Positions 13,352-25,483 of a DNA stretch of 64,000 bases are shown here, in pieces (within the stretch, counting starts at the first letter, position 1; each line of letters starts with the position of its first letter). The position numbers and the translations under genes are program-made. The notes beneath the pieces were generated by a model. The model had not been told where the DNA came from and did not search any database. It was given only the letters and a program-made list of their open reading frames with translations. This stretch comes from Symmetrospora coprosmae (taxonomy: Eukaryota > Basidiomycota > Cystobasidiomycetes > Symmetrosporaceae), in the NCBI GenBank assembly GCA_008802785.1, contig VUYT01000046.1:28593-92592 (forward strand), read 5' to 3'.

Positions 13352-14379
13352 CTACTGCTTGATGATGACACGGATCTGCTTCTCTGCTGTCCACTCGAAG
13401 CGCACACTATCGAGATTCTCGACAAGATAGTGCGGCTTGAGCTGCTCGAGCTCGGCCCGTGTGTGGCTGGTGCAGACGGCAAGGACAGTGGCGCCCGCAT
13501 CCAAACCGGACTTGATGCCGGAAGGGGCATCCTCAACAACCAAACATTGCTTCGGGTCCTTGTCCAGCATTGCTGCACCCTTGATGTACGGCTCGGGGTG
13601 GGGCTTCCCGAAAGTGCAGTCCTCTGCTGTGAGGAAGTGTGATGGCGGAACAATACCCGCAGTCTTGAGGGCGCTTGAAGCGTACACCATAGTGGCTAGC
13701 AAGGCAACAGACAGACGCAGTAAGCGATAGTGCTGTGCGCCGGCTGCTCGACTGCCTCACCTGATGTGCAGATTGCATAGTGCTCCTCCGCCTGAGGTTC
13801 GCTGCGGATCTCCGCAAGGATGCGCTGCACGCTTGGCAAGATAATGAGACCCGTCTTGCCTTCCACTTCGAGAGCTCGCGCATCTGCATGGGCCATCGAA
13901 GTCAGGAGCTGGCCCGGGGTTCATGCGCGAGTAGAGGCGCCCACTGTTCACGATCTCGGCCTCGAACTCGACCGTAAGAACGGCGATCTGCTCCTGGGTC
14001 GCATTAGGGAACCACGTCTTCATGTTGTCCGCCGTCCTGATTCCTTTACCGAAAAACAGACAAGGAGGGTCAGTCATGAGCAGGTGTAGGGATGAAGCGT
14101 TAGTCCTGGCCAAGCCTTGCGGGATCCAACGGGCGGCCAGCGCACCATGAGGATGCCTGGTCAGCTCAAAGTCGTGCTGCTTCGCAAAGCTGATGTACGT
14201 CCTGTCCACAGCAGGGGTGCTATCCACAAGGGTGCCTGCAAGTGTGTGCGCGCACAGACCGCAAGAAAAACAGCGTATGGAGGCGCGCTTCAGCTCGAAG
14301 CGCAATTTCGGCCTCATTCGCGACTGGAAGACGGACCATCCATATCGAAAAGCACAGCAGACACTGTGAAGTCAGCCAT
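13352..14379 (-). CDS. HAD-superfamily phosphatase (glycerol-3-P / 2-deoxyglucose-6-P type)
   Basis: Cytosolic haloacid-dehalogenase-fold phosphatase of the GPP/DOG type, likely acting on small sugar or polyol phosphates. Exons on the minus strand: 14379-14337, 14235-14146, 14043-13945, 13883-13761 and 13695-13352, about 232 residues, the normal family length. Motif I is DMDGTLVDS, assembled across intron 1, with the nucleophile Asp. The block HGIRTADNMKTWFP follows. Motif II is near YAICTSA, the conserved Lys is in TFGKPHPEPY and motif III is VVEDAPSGI. Intron 3 (61 nt, donor GTGGGC, branch CTGAC) is needed to keep the frame and yields EFEAEIVNNARALEV, which fits the family. Exact substrate is not decidable from sequence. 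It is convergent with the ABC transporter, 126 bp away. Confidence 0.85.
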
Positions 14380-14631
14380 TGTGACGGCCAAGCAGGGTTG
14401 ATGGTGCGCAAGAGGGAGAGAGCGCGCGCGCTCGAGACGTTCGCGTGGGTGCAGGCTCATGCGTCGGATGTTCTCCGATGAAATGCCGAGCCACGGCATT
14501 CGCGGCCGGCAGGCCTGCCGTCGCCGGAGCCGGGCAGCACGAGAGGACAAGACGCTTCTTCCCTGTTCGCATCCTCCCATCTGTACAGCTGATCCACTTC
14601 GTTTACTTTTATCTTCAGCCTCCACACTGCT
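14380..14631. promoter_or_regulatory. Divergent upstream region, HAD phosphatase / enoyl-CoA isomerase
   Basis: Only 252 bp separates the two start codons, so the two genes probably share a bidirectional promoter. No specific site was recognised. Confidence 0.4.
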
Positions 14632-15718
14632 ATGGTCTCGGCACAGAGCCTCCCGAAACTTCCGAGCGTGTCCCTCGAGTTGCGCGGAAAGGGCCAGATC
14701 CTGCATGCGATCCTCAACACTCCCAAAACGTACAACTCGTTCGATGACCAGCGGTGTAAGGCTATCCTAATCTCTGCTCCGTCCGTCTCCCTCGCTGAAG
14801 TGTCTGCTTCCTTGCGACAGACCAGGTGCGCATTTTCGGACAGGCCCCGCATCTGCAGACTTCAAGCCCTTACTGACTGTTTGCCGCCTGCAGGACCTCA
14901 TCGACGCCTTGAACTGGGCCGAGACAAGCAAAGATGTGAAGGCTGTTGTATTGTGAGCGATCTCGCTGCATCGTATGCTGTGGGCTCCGCCGACACCAAG
15001 ATCCAGGTCGGCCACGGGCAAGTTCTTCTCCTCAGGCGCCGCACTCTCGCAGGAACGCCTAGACGCAGTCATGAGCGGCAAGCTCCAGAATAACGGCATC
15101 AGTGCCAGCATGGCAGAGTGAGCGCTCCGATCTCGGAAGGATTGATGGTGCTTGGATTGATGTCCACCTTTCAGGAAATACATCGACGCGCTCATCGACT
15201 TCCCAAAGCTGCTTGTCTGCGCTATCCAGGGTCCAGCATACGGCATCACCGTGACGACGCTGCCCTTCTTCGACCTGATCTACTGTGCGCCGGAAGCTAC
15301 CTTCACGACGCCGTTCTCCGTGCTTGGCATATGCCTCGAGGGGTGCAGCTCCCTCACCTTTCCAGCGGTTCTGGGCCCGTCCCTCACGACTCGGCTGCTG
15401 TACCTCGCCGAGACGGTGCCTTTGAAGGACGTGCTCTCGCACGCAAACGGGTTTGTCACGGCGGTCCTGCCAGCCGAGGGTATTCAGGAGGAGGTTCTGT
15501 CCCAGCTCGAAGCGCGGCTGGAAGGGCTGTCATACCACAGCATCCTGGCCAGCAAGGGTCTCGTGAAGAGCGAGAGTGTGAGGAAGATGCTGCACGACAC
15601 CAATCGGCGCGAGATGGCGGTGTTGGCGGAGAGGGTGAAGTCGGAGGATCACAGGATGGCCCTGACGCGCTTCCAGGAGAGGCGCAAGAATAAGAAGGCT
15701 GCTGGTGCGAAGCTGTAG
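14632..15718 (+). CDS. Peroxisomal enoyl-CoA isomerase / hydratase-fold protein (ECI-like)
   Basis: Crotonase-fold enzyme, probably a delta3,delta2-enoyl-CoA isomerase for beta-oxidation of unsaturated fatty acids. Exons: 14632-14755, 14821-14825, 14894-14952, 15007-15117 and 15175-15718, about 280 residues. The oxyanion-hole region reads SATGKFFSSGAAL and the second block is IQGPAYGIT. In LGICLEGCSS the Glu sits where ECI enzymes carry their catalytic Glu. The protein ends in -AKL, a good type 1 peroxisomal targeting signal. The second exon has just 5 nt (ACCAG) with GTAAGG and GTGCGC donors on its two flanking introns; it restores NSFDDQRYQDLIDAL, the family's conserved N-terminal block. 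Without it the frame breaks. A dienoyl-CoA isomerase cannot be fully excluded. Confidence 0.88.
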
Positions 15719-15793
15719 ATAGAGCCATCAGCTTCTGCTCGATGTCCCAAGCGCGTGATGATTCACCACGCACCTGGACGCGCCTGCCTGTCC

Positions 15794-16114
15794 TCAGAGC
15801 CCAATCCTCGCCTCTCGGGACCTGCCAGACCGGTGATTGCGGGCTTGCTCTTCGGCCTGGACAAGGCTGTCGTCCGCAGAAGCAGCAGCGGCGGTGCTAC
15901 TGCCAGCCTTCCCCTTCCCTTTGCCCTTGCTCTTGCTGACGGTCGTCTCCTTGCCCTGTGACGGCCCCTGCCCCTCGACCTCCATGCTGCCTTGCTCGGC
16001 CTCCTCTCGCTGACGCTGCTCCTTGGCTTCGCTCAGCTTCTCCGCGAGGAACGCCTCGAGGTCATCAATGTCAGATTGCCGTAGAGGGATGGCAGATGGA
16101 GGGCGGCGTATCAT
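15794..16114 (-). CDS. Anaphase-promoting complex subunit CDC26-like small protein
   Basis: Single-exon gene of 106 residues, ATG at 16114. The N-terminus MIRRPPSAIPLRQSDIDDL resembles CDC26 (APC12), whose start MLRRxPT...L..DDIEE.E binds inside the CDC16 TPR superhelix of the APC/C. The rest (charged helix LAEKLSEAKEQRQREEAE, then a Lys/Gly and Ala/Ser-rich tail) is low-complexity, as expected for this intrinsically disordered subunit. The match rests on about 20 residues, so confidence is moderate. It is convergent with the isomerase, 75 bp from its stop. Confidence 0.6.
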   Translation of the reverse strand: MIRRPPSAIPLRQSDIDDLEAFLAEKLSEAKEQRQREEAEQGSMEVEGQGPSQGKETTVSKSKGKGKGKAGSSTAAAASADDSLVQAEEQARNHRSGRSREARIGL

Positions 16115-16987
16115 TGCTTTTGACTGGACGTGGCGAGAGCAAGAGAAGCGGGGAGCTCGGATGTTCCGAGACGCGATGAGGGGACCGGACGGCCGACAGC
16201 CATGCGGTATTAGACTTGCAGCGGACGAAGATTAGCGGAAGGCTCTTACTATGCACAACAACAAGACTGCCACTGCTGCGATGCTACTGCTAAGATACTG
16301 AAGACTTGGACCGATGACGGGCAGCCAGCGCTTGAGCGCGGAGCATATGCACTAGAGTTAGCCGAGGCGTCGCCTTGGACACTCCATCCTTCGATCTTCT
16401 CGCCCCTGCCCTTGCCCTGTCTGGCTGCCCTTGAAGTGCGCAGGCATCCTCGGGTCCGTTGTTTTCTCCCCCTGGTCGCAAGGCCGCCGCACGGCTCCTC
16501 TTGCTCTGCCCACCCCGCTCCACCTTCATCACCTCCTGTTCACCAAGCTTCCTCCCTAGGTCCTGAACACCCTCTCTCGCTTGAGGTGGCTGTGGCTGAG
16601 CCCGCTTAGCCCGTCTCTGCTCTCCCCTAATCCCTAGGCCTACCGTGATCCCTGAGGCCGCGATGTCGTGATCAATATCTTTCTGCCTCTTCCTCCTCCT
16701 TCTCCTGCTTCCTCCTCTCCGTCCTCTACTCCTTCTTCTCTCCTTCCCGCGCTGCTTGCATTTCCTCCATCATTCTCGCCCTCATCGATCTGCGGCTACC
16801 CTGTGCATGTGCGAGTCATGATGTCGCAAAGCAGGGGTACGCAGCGCAGCTTCCAAAGGGGTCGCGGAAGCGGACGACCCGGACGGAGAAGGCGCGGAAG
16901 TGACGTTTGGCCTTAAACGATGCGCTGAAACGTTGACGATGAATTCTCTAGTCTCTCGCTCCACTTCAACCTTTTTCTCACGACGTC
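16115..16987. other. Intergenic, pyrimidine-rich, no gene seen
   Basis: About 870 bp between the CDC26-like start and the RNase H1 gene A stop. It contains long C/T-rich tracts on the plus strand (about 16660-16780). Short open frames here have no recognisable domain or splice pattern. Confidence 0.4.
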
Positions 16988-18736
16988 TTAGGCTTCATCG
17001 CCCTTCCGCCCATCCGCATGTCGGGGTTCCCCCTGCTTCTTCACCTGTTTGGACGATTCGAGCTTCTTTCCCCTCTCCTGCTGCTTCTTCTGCACATCTT
17101 CGGCCTTCCTGTCCTGTGCTGCCAGTCTGGCCTCTCTCCTAGCTTGCTTCTTCGTTTCAGCCTTCTCCTGCTCCGCCTTCTTCTCCTTCTTCCTGAGCTG
17201 CGCCCTCTCCCTCTTCTTCGCCTTTGCAGCTTCCACCTTCTCTGCCTTCTTCGCCTCCTTCGTGTGCCGCTTCTCCTCTTCTCTGTCTCTTCTCGCTCGT
17301 GTTTCCTCCTCGGCCGTCTTATGGGTGGACAGTTTCGTGGCTTGACTTGCCTCGGACTTGCGCAGTCGCTGCCGAGCCTTACGACGATCGGTCAGCTCCT
17401 GTAGAAAGTTGCGCGCCGACACTGCAATGGGCAGAGCGGTCCCTTCCGTCGCGAGCTGATCGGCTATTTCATTGCCGTACTCTCCCGAATGAGCGAAAGC
17501 CCGCACGAACTGCATTGCGAGAGCTCGTCAGTTGACGCATATCGCGTTATTCCGACTCTGACAAGATCGCTTCTACCTCGCAGGGAGCAGGCCGATGCCG
17601 CAAATAGTCCACCACAAGCTTGATCAGTTCAGCCGTCTGCTGCTTCGATGGTCCGCTGCCACTCCTCTTCGTCATGGAAGAGACAGCTTCCGTGGAGAAC
17701 CTGGAGAAGACTAGGTGTATGCGTAGCACCGTCAGCGACCGCAAGGTATTGCAGACTAGCTATACGATCAGCTTACCCTCTCGTGTGTAGGCACTGTCCG
17801 TGTGTATCGACAGTGGCCTTGTGGAGCCGGGGTCCGTCTCGAGGACCCGCAGAATGGCCTGATGTCAGGATGTACGGTGATCAGCTTGTTCGTGCCAGAC
17901 TTCGTTCTGCAGGCAGTAGACACGTACGTAGAGCTCGGCTCGGGCGCTATCCTGTACCCAATCCGGCAGTCTCTCGGAAAGATTCCTGTGCGAGTACCGG
18001 GGTGGTGAGACGGCTTATCGCGCTCGCTGGCCTCCTTGTCGGACACAGGCTCACGCTACGTTTGGTTCCCCAGTCCAGTTGACGCCAATACCGGCAATGC
18101 CGTCTGCGACGTGCGAGGGCAGGGGACTCGTATCCACTTCAGCGATGTTGTGAATGCTGGTGCGGGGTTACCTACCTCGAAAACCTCCATCGGCGTAAGC
18201 AACCAGTCTGAATGGCGACGAAGCGGGTCCTGAACAGCAGTCCCTACCGTCAATAGGCAGTATGTCATATGGCGCGCGCTTGATGGGTCGCAGCAGTTTA
18301 CCTTTCTCCGTCTGGCCTGCGATGAAGGCCGTCGCAACGGATCTAGGTGGGCATAAAACTACCTGGTGAGCGTAGAAGTAGGGTGGGGCGAGGACCTCTA
18401 ATGCTCACCGCAAGTCCGCACCAAAGCTCTTGTGAACCGCTCCTTGGAAGCCTGCGAAACGCGGACGAATTCGAAGGCGGAGAGGGCACGATGGCATCAG
18501 CAGTCTGCCGGCCTCAAGCTCTGCAGCCTGAGATGTATCACACCCTCGACCTGGGCTTCCGCCTCTGCCCAGGAGTCGTATATCCCTGGAACGCGTCCAA
18601 CCTTGACGGCATAGATTTTGTTGGCTCGACGCGCAAGGCCGGTCGACAAGGTGTGCGCCCCGCCACAGCCTGAGGTCGCGATCTTCAGGATCAACATTCG
18701 GCGGATCGCCATCTCCGAGGACGGCATGAACGGCAT
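16988..18736 (-). CDS. RNase H1, copy A, with Lys-rich C-terminal extension
   Basis: Ribonuclease H1 that cleaves RNA in RNA-DNA hybrids. Nine exons: 18736-18544, 18451-18409, 18342-18302, 18229-18176, 18103-18055, 17985-17928, 17858-17777, 17710-17577, 17509-16988, about 391 residues. Residues about 42-92 form the hybrid-binding (caulimovirus VI/'viroplasmin') domain: KIYAVKVGRVPGIYDSW, then GFQGAVHKSF. The catalytic domain keeps all key residues: D106 (YADGGFR), E144 (ARAELY), D167 (HTDSAY), H225 (AHSGEYGNE) and D235 (IAD). After the catalytic core come about 130 residues rich in Lys/Glu/Arg/Ala, probably a charged helix with several nuclear-localisation-like clusters. The first 40 residues could be a targeting peptide. 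The gene is in tandem with copy B. Confidence 0.85.
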
Positions 18737-19109
18737 ATGGAAAGCCGGAGATCAGGCGAAGTGACTATGTGGAGAATGTACGGAGTCATTGCATGCGCAG
18801 CATCGATACGATCCTGGGCCTCGAGGAGAGCGGAGCGAACCTGCATGTCGTGCACGTGCTTCAGAAATGCGAAGGACTTGCCCCGTTTCCGAGACCCGAG
18901 TACACATATACACGATCTCGCATACTGCCTTTCGCCTTGACGATCCTGCGCATCCGGCACCTATTGAAGCAACGCACATAGACTGAGCGTGTCCGCGCTC
19001 GGCTCAAGTGCGTTCAGGAAGGCTACGGTCGCCACCTTCGATGTGTTGCAATCACTCCGCGCGAGACACACTCGACCGCTTCCCAGATCGCAGTACTTGC
19101 TCACGAATG
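18737..19109. other. Spacer between the RNase H1 copies
   Basis: This 373 bp holds the 3' end of copy B and the promoter of copy A. I see no gene. A pseudo-viroplasmin fragment was looked for and not found. Confidence 0.35.
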
Positions 19110-20499
19110 CTAGAGCTTTGTGTTTGTGTAGCCGATCCGCTTGCGAGGCTTGCGGACCTGTTTCAGACGTGCGACCTCCTTGATGAAGTCGCGCGCAGGG
19201 ACCGCGTATGGCAAGCCAATGGCCTGACTAGCTAGCTGGTCCGCAACCTCGTTGCCGTACTCTCGAGAGTGTGCCACAGCTTGGTGGAACTGCACATTAC
19301 CCACGGGTCAGCTTTTCGTGAAGCGATGCAGAGAGGGTTCACCTGACCTGATAGCTGCTCGGGCGACGTCTGAGCAGGTGCACTACGAGCTCGATCAGGG
19401 CTCTAGTCCAGAGTGCGTCCGGGCCTTTGCCGGCGCGGAAGGGGGCGCTCGAGAGTTCCGAGAAGACTGCGGTGCCGGAACCATGGCTTGTATCAGATTC
19501 TTGCTGTGTCAGGGGGGCCCGGGCTCGTGCGCACCTAGTCGGGCATAGGAGCTGTCTGTATATATCGAGAGATGCCGTCCAGGGTCCGGATCCGTCTCCA
19601 GCACCCGCAGTATGGCCTGGAGCGCAGACAGTCACGATGCGTTCCTAGACCCGGCAACGATCCTAGGATGGGTATAACTGGCTCACATATAGCTCTGCTC
19701 TGGCACTATCCTGCACGAAAGCCTGAAGGCGCTCCGAGACATTGCTGCGAGATGAGGAGAAGTGCCGTTCAGTCGTAGTCGAAGTTGCAGTCGTGGCGTG
19801 ATGCGGAAACGCACGCAATGCCGATGCCTGCTATGCCATCTGAACAGGAGGCCGTCAGGACAGCTGACGTGCCCGTATGTGCCGCGCTTCGGCTTCGAAA
19901 ACCATCTCACCTCTAAAGCCTGCATCAGCGAAAGCGACCAGTTCGGACGGGGATGACACCGGGCCTGCATAAGCGCATCAGCACAGGCTGATGTCCGTGG
20001 CGGGAGGAGAGCGTACCAAGTTCCTCCATGCCGGCAACGTACGCCTCGGCAGCGCTTCTGAAGGACAGTCACATAGCGGCCCGCGCGATATCAGCCAGAG
20101 CACCGCGCGGCTGCATCTCCTCAAAGATGCAGCGCCTACCTGAGATGCGAACCATAACCCTGGAAGATAGCGCCGGGGTAACCTGATGATGGTCCAGAAG
20201 ATCAGGATCGACAGAAGTATCTCACGAACGTTTGCTTCGTGCACAGCAGGGCTCGGCAGACGCGCACCCTTGACTTGCTCTTCCGCTTCTGCCCATGTAC
20301 TGTAAACGCCGGGGACGCGGCCGACCTTGACAGCATAGACCTTTGCTTTGCTCGCGAGCAGGCCCAAGCTGCTCGATAGGGTTCTCCTGGTTATAAGGGA
20401 GTTCGCTGTCGATAGCGCCCGAGACAGCCTGAGTCCGGCCAGAAAAGCGGGGGACGTGATCCGCATCTTGACGCAAGCAGGAAGAAAGCAGAGTGCCAT
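19110..20499 (-). CDS. RNase H1, copy B, probably mitochondrial
   Basis: Paralogue of the downstream copy A. Nine exons: 20499-20268, 20182-20140, 20057-20017, 19964-19911, 19839-19815, 19744-19687, 19616-19535, 19466-19348, 19289-19110, about 277 residues. Exons 2, 3, 4, 6 and 7 have exactly the same lengths as in copy A (43, 41, 54, 58, 82 nt) and the same phases. The N-terminal 50 residues are rich in Arg, Ser, Leu and Ala with no acidic residue, like a mitochondrial presequence. Then KVYAVKVGRVPGVYSTW starts the hybrid-binding domain. Catalytic residues are present: D119, E149, D172, H225, D235. Exon 5 is 24 nt shorter than in copy A, removing eight residues after GIAGIGI. The protein ends soon after the catalytic domain in a short basic tail and lacks copy A's Lys-rich extension. 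Confidence 0.85.
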
Positions 20500-20867
20500 T
20501 CAGCGCCTTGGAGGCCGTGCATAGTATGGGCCATATCGGGACGTTCGCGCTTTGACCACTTGACGGAGTGTTCAAGTTGGCGCACGGAAAAGGAGACCTA
20601 TAAGGCCAGAGCGCAGACCCAAGCAAAGCGATAGGACAGCAAACAATCAAACATAATCGCGGACATGTTGAAATCTTACATGCCGCGACAATTTCCTACC
20701 GGTAGTAATGTACAACGTGGGCACTAAGGGGGGATGCGGCTACGCCTCTCCAGCCAGCAAACGGTCAATGTCGTCTCTACCGTTGATGCTCCGATGGAAG
20801 GATGCTGAACAGAACGGAAACGTGAGAGATGATCAGCACTGAACCCAAACATCTTCGCCAATTGAAT
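20500..20867. other. Spacer RNase H1 copy B to POM34-like gene
   Basis: This 368 bp includes the RNase H1 copy B promoter and the 3' end of the next gene. No coding or RNA signal was recognised. Confidence 0.35.
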
Positions 20868-22350
20868 TTACACACTGGCCAGTGGCTCATGCCGGGCCCA
20901 GTACGCCTGCACGCGCGGACTAGCTTCGCCCGTCTCCCTGGCAGGACTGCCACCGCCTGTAAAGCCATCCGGCATGGACATGCTGCTGGACATGCCGCCC
21001 CCGTGCTGTTGCTGCTGATACTTGAGCGGCGACGACTTGTTCGGACTTCCGGATGAGGCGAGCAATGCCCTCCGTAGTGCCGAAGTTGGCGACTCGGAGA
21101 CGGCCGCATCGCCTCCGAAGAAGCGCGGTGGTGTGCCCGCGCCCTGAGACAATGGCGGCGCCCGTGCAGACTCGCTCGCATCGTTTCGCTGGCTGCGTGG
21201 GGTACGAGAAATGCTGGGCGACGGGAGCATATTTGTCGAGGGTCGCGTCTTGGGAGATGATTTGTGTGTCCCGTTGTTGATGGGCAGCATCCGCGAGGGC
21301 GTAGCGCTCGAGGTCGTGCCAGAGCTGGGCGCCGAGACAGGCTGCTCTGCTATGGGCACGAACTCGGGGACGGAGGTGACAACTTCGGTACTCGTAGGTC
21401 CGTAACGGATGCGCAGGAAGGCTTCCGACGCATTGTAGAGGAGGAGTAAGGGGAGCAAGCGGTCTGCGAGATGGAGGCGGTACGCGCGAGGTTAGCGCGT
21501 TTGTTCAGCAGCTGGGAGTGGAGAGCAACTTACCTATTGACCACATAAGAGGAGTGCGCAATGCTGGGTAGATCGAGACGGCTTCCTTGGCCAGGAAGCT
21601 AGACGCCTGGCGTCAGCTTCTCTTCCCCATGCATGATCCGGCGACCTCGCCAGAGACTCACTTGTACAGCCGCGAGTCCGTCACGAGATACCACGCGAGC
21701 AGGAGCACCAGGTTGACTCGCAATCTCTTGGCCAGCTCTGTCCTCCTTGCTTCTATGGCAAGCTTCCTGTTGACGGGCACTGGAGCGACCGCCGAAGTAG
21801 TGAGGGCTGACCGCCGCGGGCTCTGCGTCGCATTCTGGGTAGGTTGTGGGCGTTGCTGACTCGGCGAGGAGGACTGCGACACCTGTCTGTTCCCCGCTGC
21901 TGTCGAAGGCGCAGGGAGGAGATTCGGCGCGGAGCTGGACCTGGCGAGCGACGACTGCTGTTCGGGCTGGTAGGAAGACGATGACTGAGCCGGATAGGAT
22001 TGCTGCTGCGGCTCATTCTGCTGCTGCGAGGAAGACTGCACGCCGCCAAAGGAGGTCCTATACGCTGGCGGCGAGGGGAACACGCTCGTCGCCCGGAATG
22101 ACACGGCCTTCTTCTGCTGTTGCTGCTGCTGCTGCTGGGCAGACTGGCTGGTGCTGGCTGACGGGGTGTTGACCAGGGCTCTGGCGAGGACGGTCGAGGT
22201 CGATGCAGGCTTGCCAGCAGGCGAAAAGCTGCTGCCCGCAGACTGCGGTATCGTCCGCCCTCCAATCGTGAATGGCCGCGTTGGTGTTTGCATCTTGGTC
22301 CAGGCGAGTTGTGAGGAGCTAGGGGGACGCTTCTGAATCGACCAGAGCAT
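20868..22350 (-). CDS. Two-TM membrane protein, POM34/NPCC-like nucleoporin candidate
   Basis: Exons 22350-21662, 21598-21534 and 21463-20868 join in phase to about 449 residues. A long Ser/Gln-rich N-terminal part with a polyglutamine run precedes a basic stretch (RKLAIEARRTELAKRL). Two hydrophobic segments follow: NLVLLLAWYLVTDSRLY (about 213-229) and LLPLLLLYNASEAFL (about 253-267), separated by about 23 residues. The C-terminus is again Ser/Pro-rich. This order (disordered N-terminus, paired helices, disordered tail) resembles POM34, the integral membrane nucleoporin family, but I cannot see a diagnostic motif. ATG 22350 or 22293 could be the start. An unrelated ER or nuclear-envelope protein remains possible. 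Confidence 0.5.
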
Positions 22351-22484
22351 TGACGCGACGAACAACCACGCCACTTCACCAACACTCGAGTATTAGAGCG
22401 GTAGGAATCGCTTGCTTGCGCACATCTACTGCTGATCTAGTCACAGGTCATGTCTAGTTTTGCTGGGTCTATACTGCAATGCAT

Positions 22485-25483
<2,999 letters not shown>

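Noticed and set aside
13909-13951. A 43-nt intron, or a frameshift, in the HAD phosphatase gene
   Set aside because: A 61-nt GT-AG intron (13944-13884) with a CTGAC branch fixes the frame and gives a better family match, so no unusual intron or mutation is needed.
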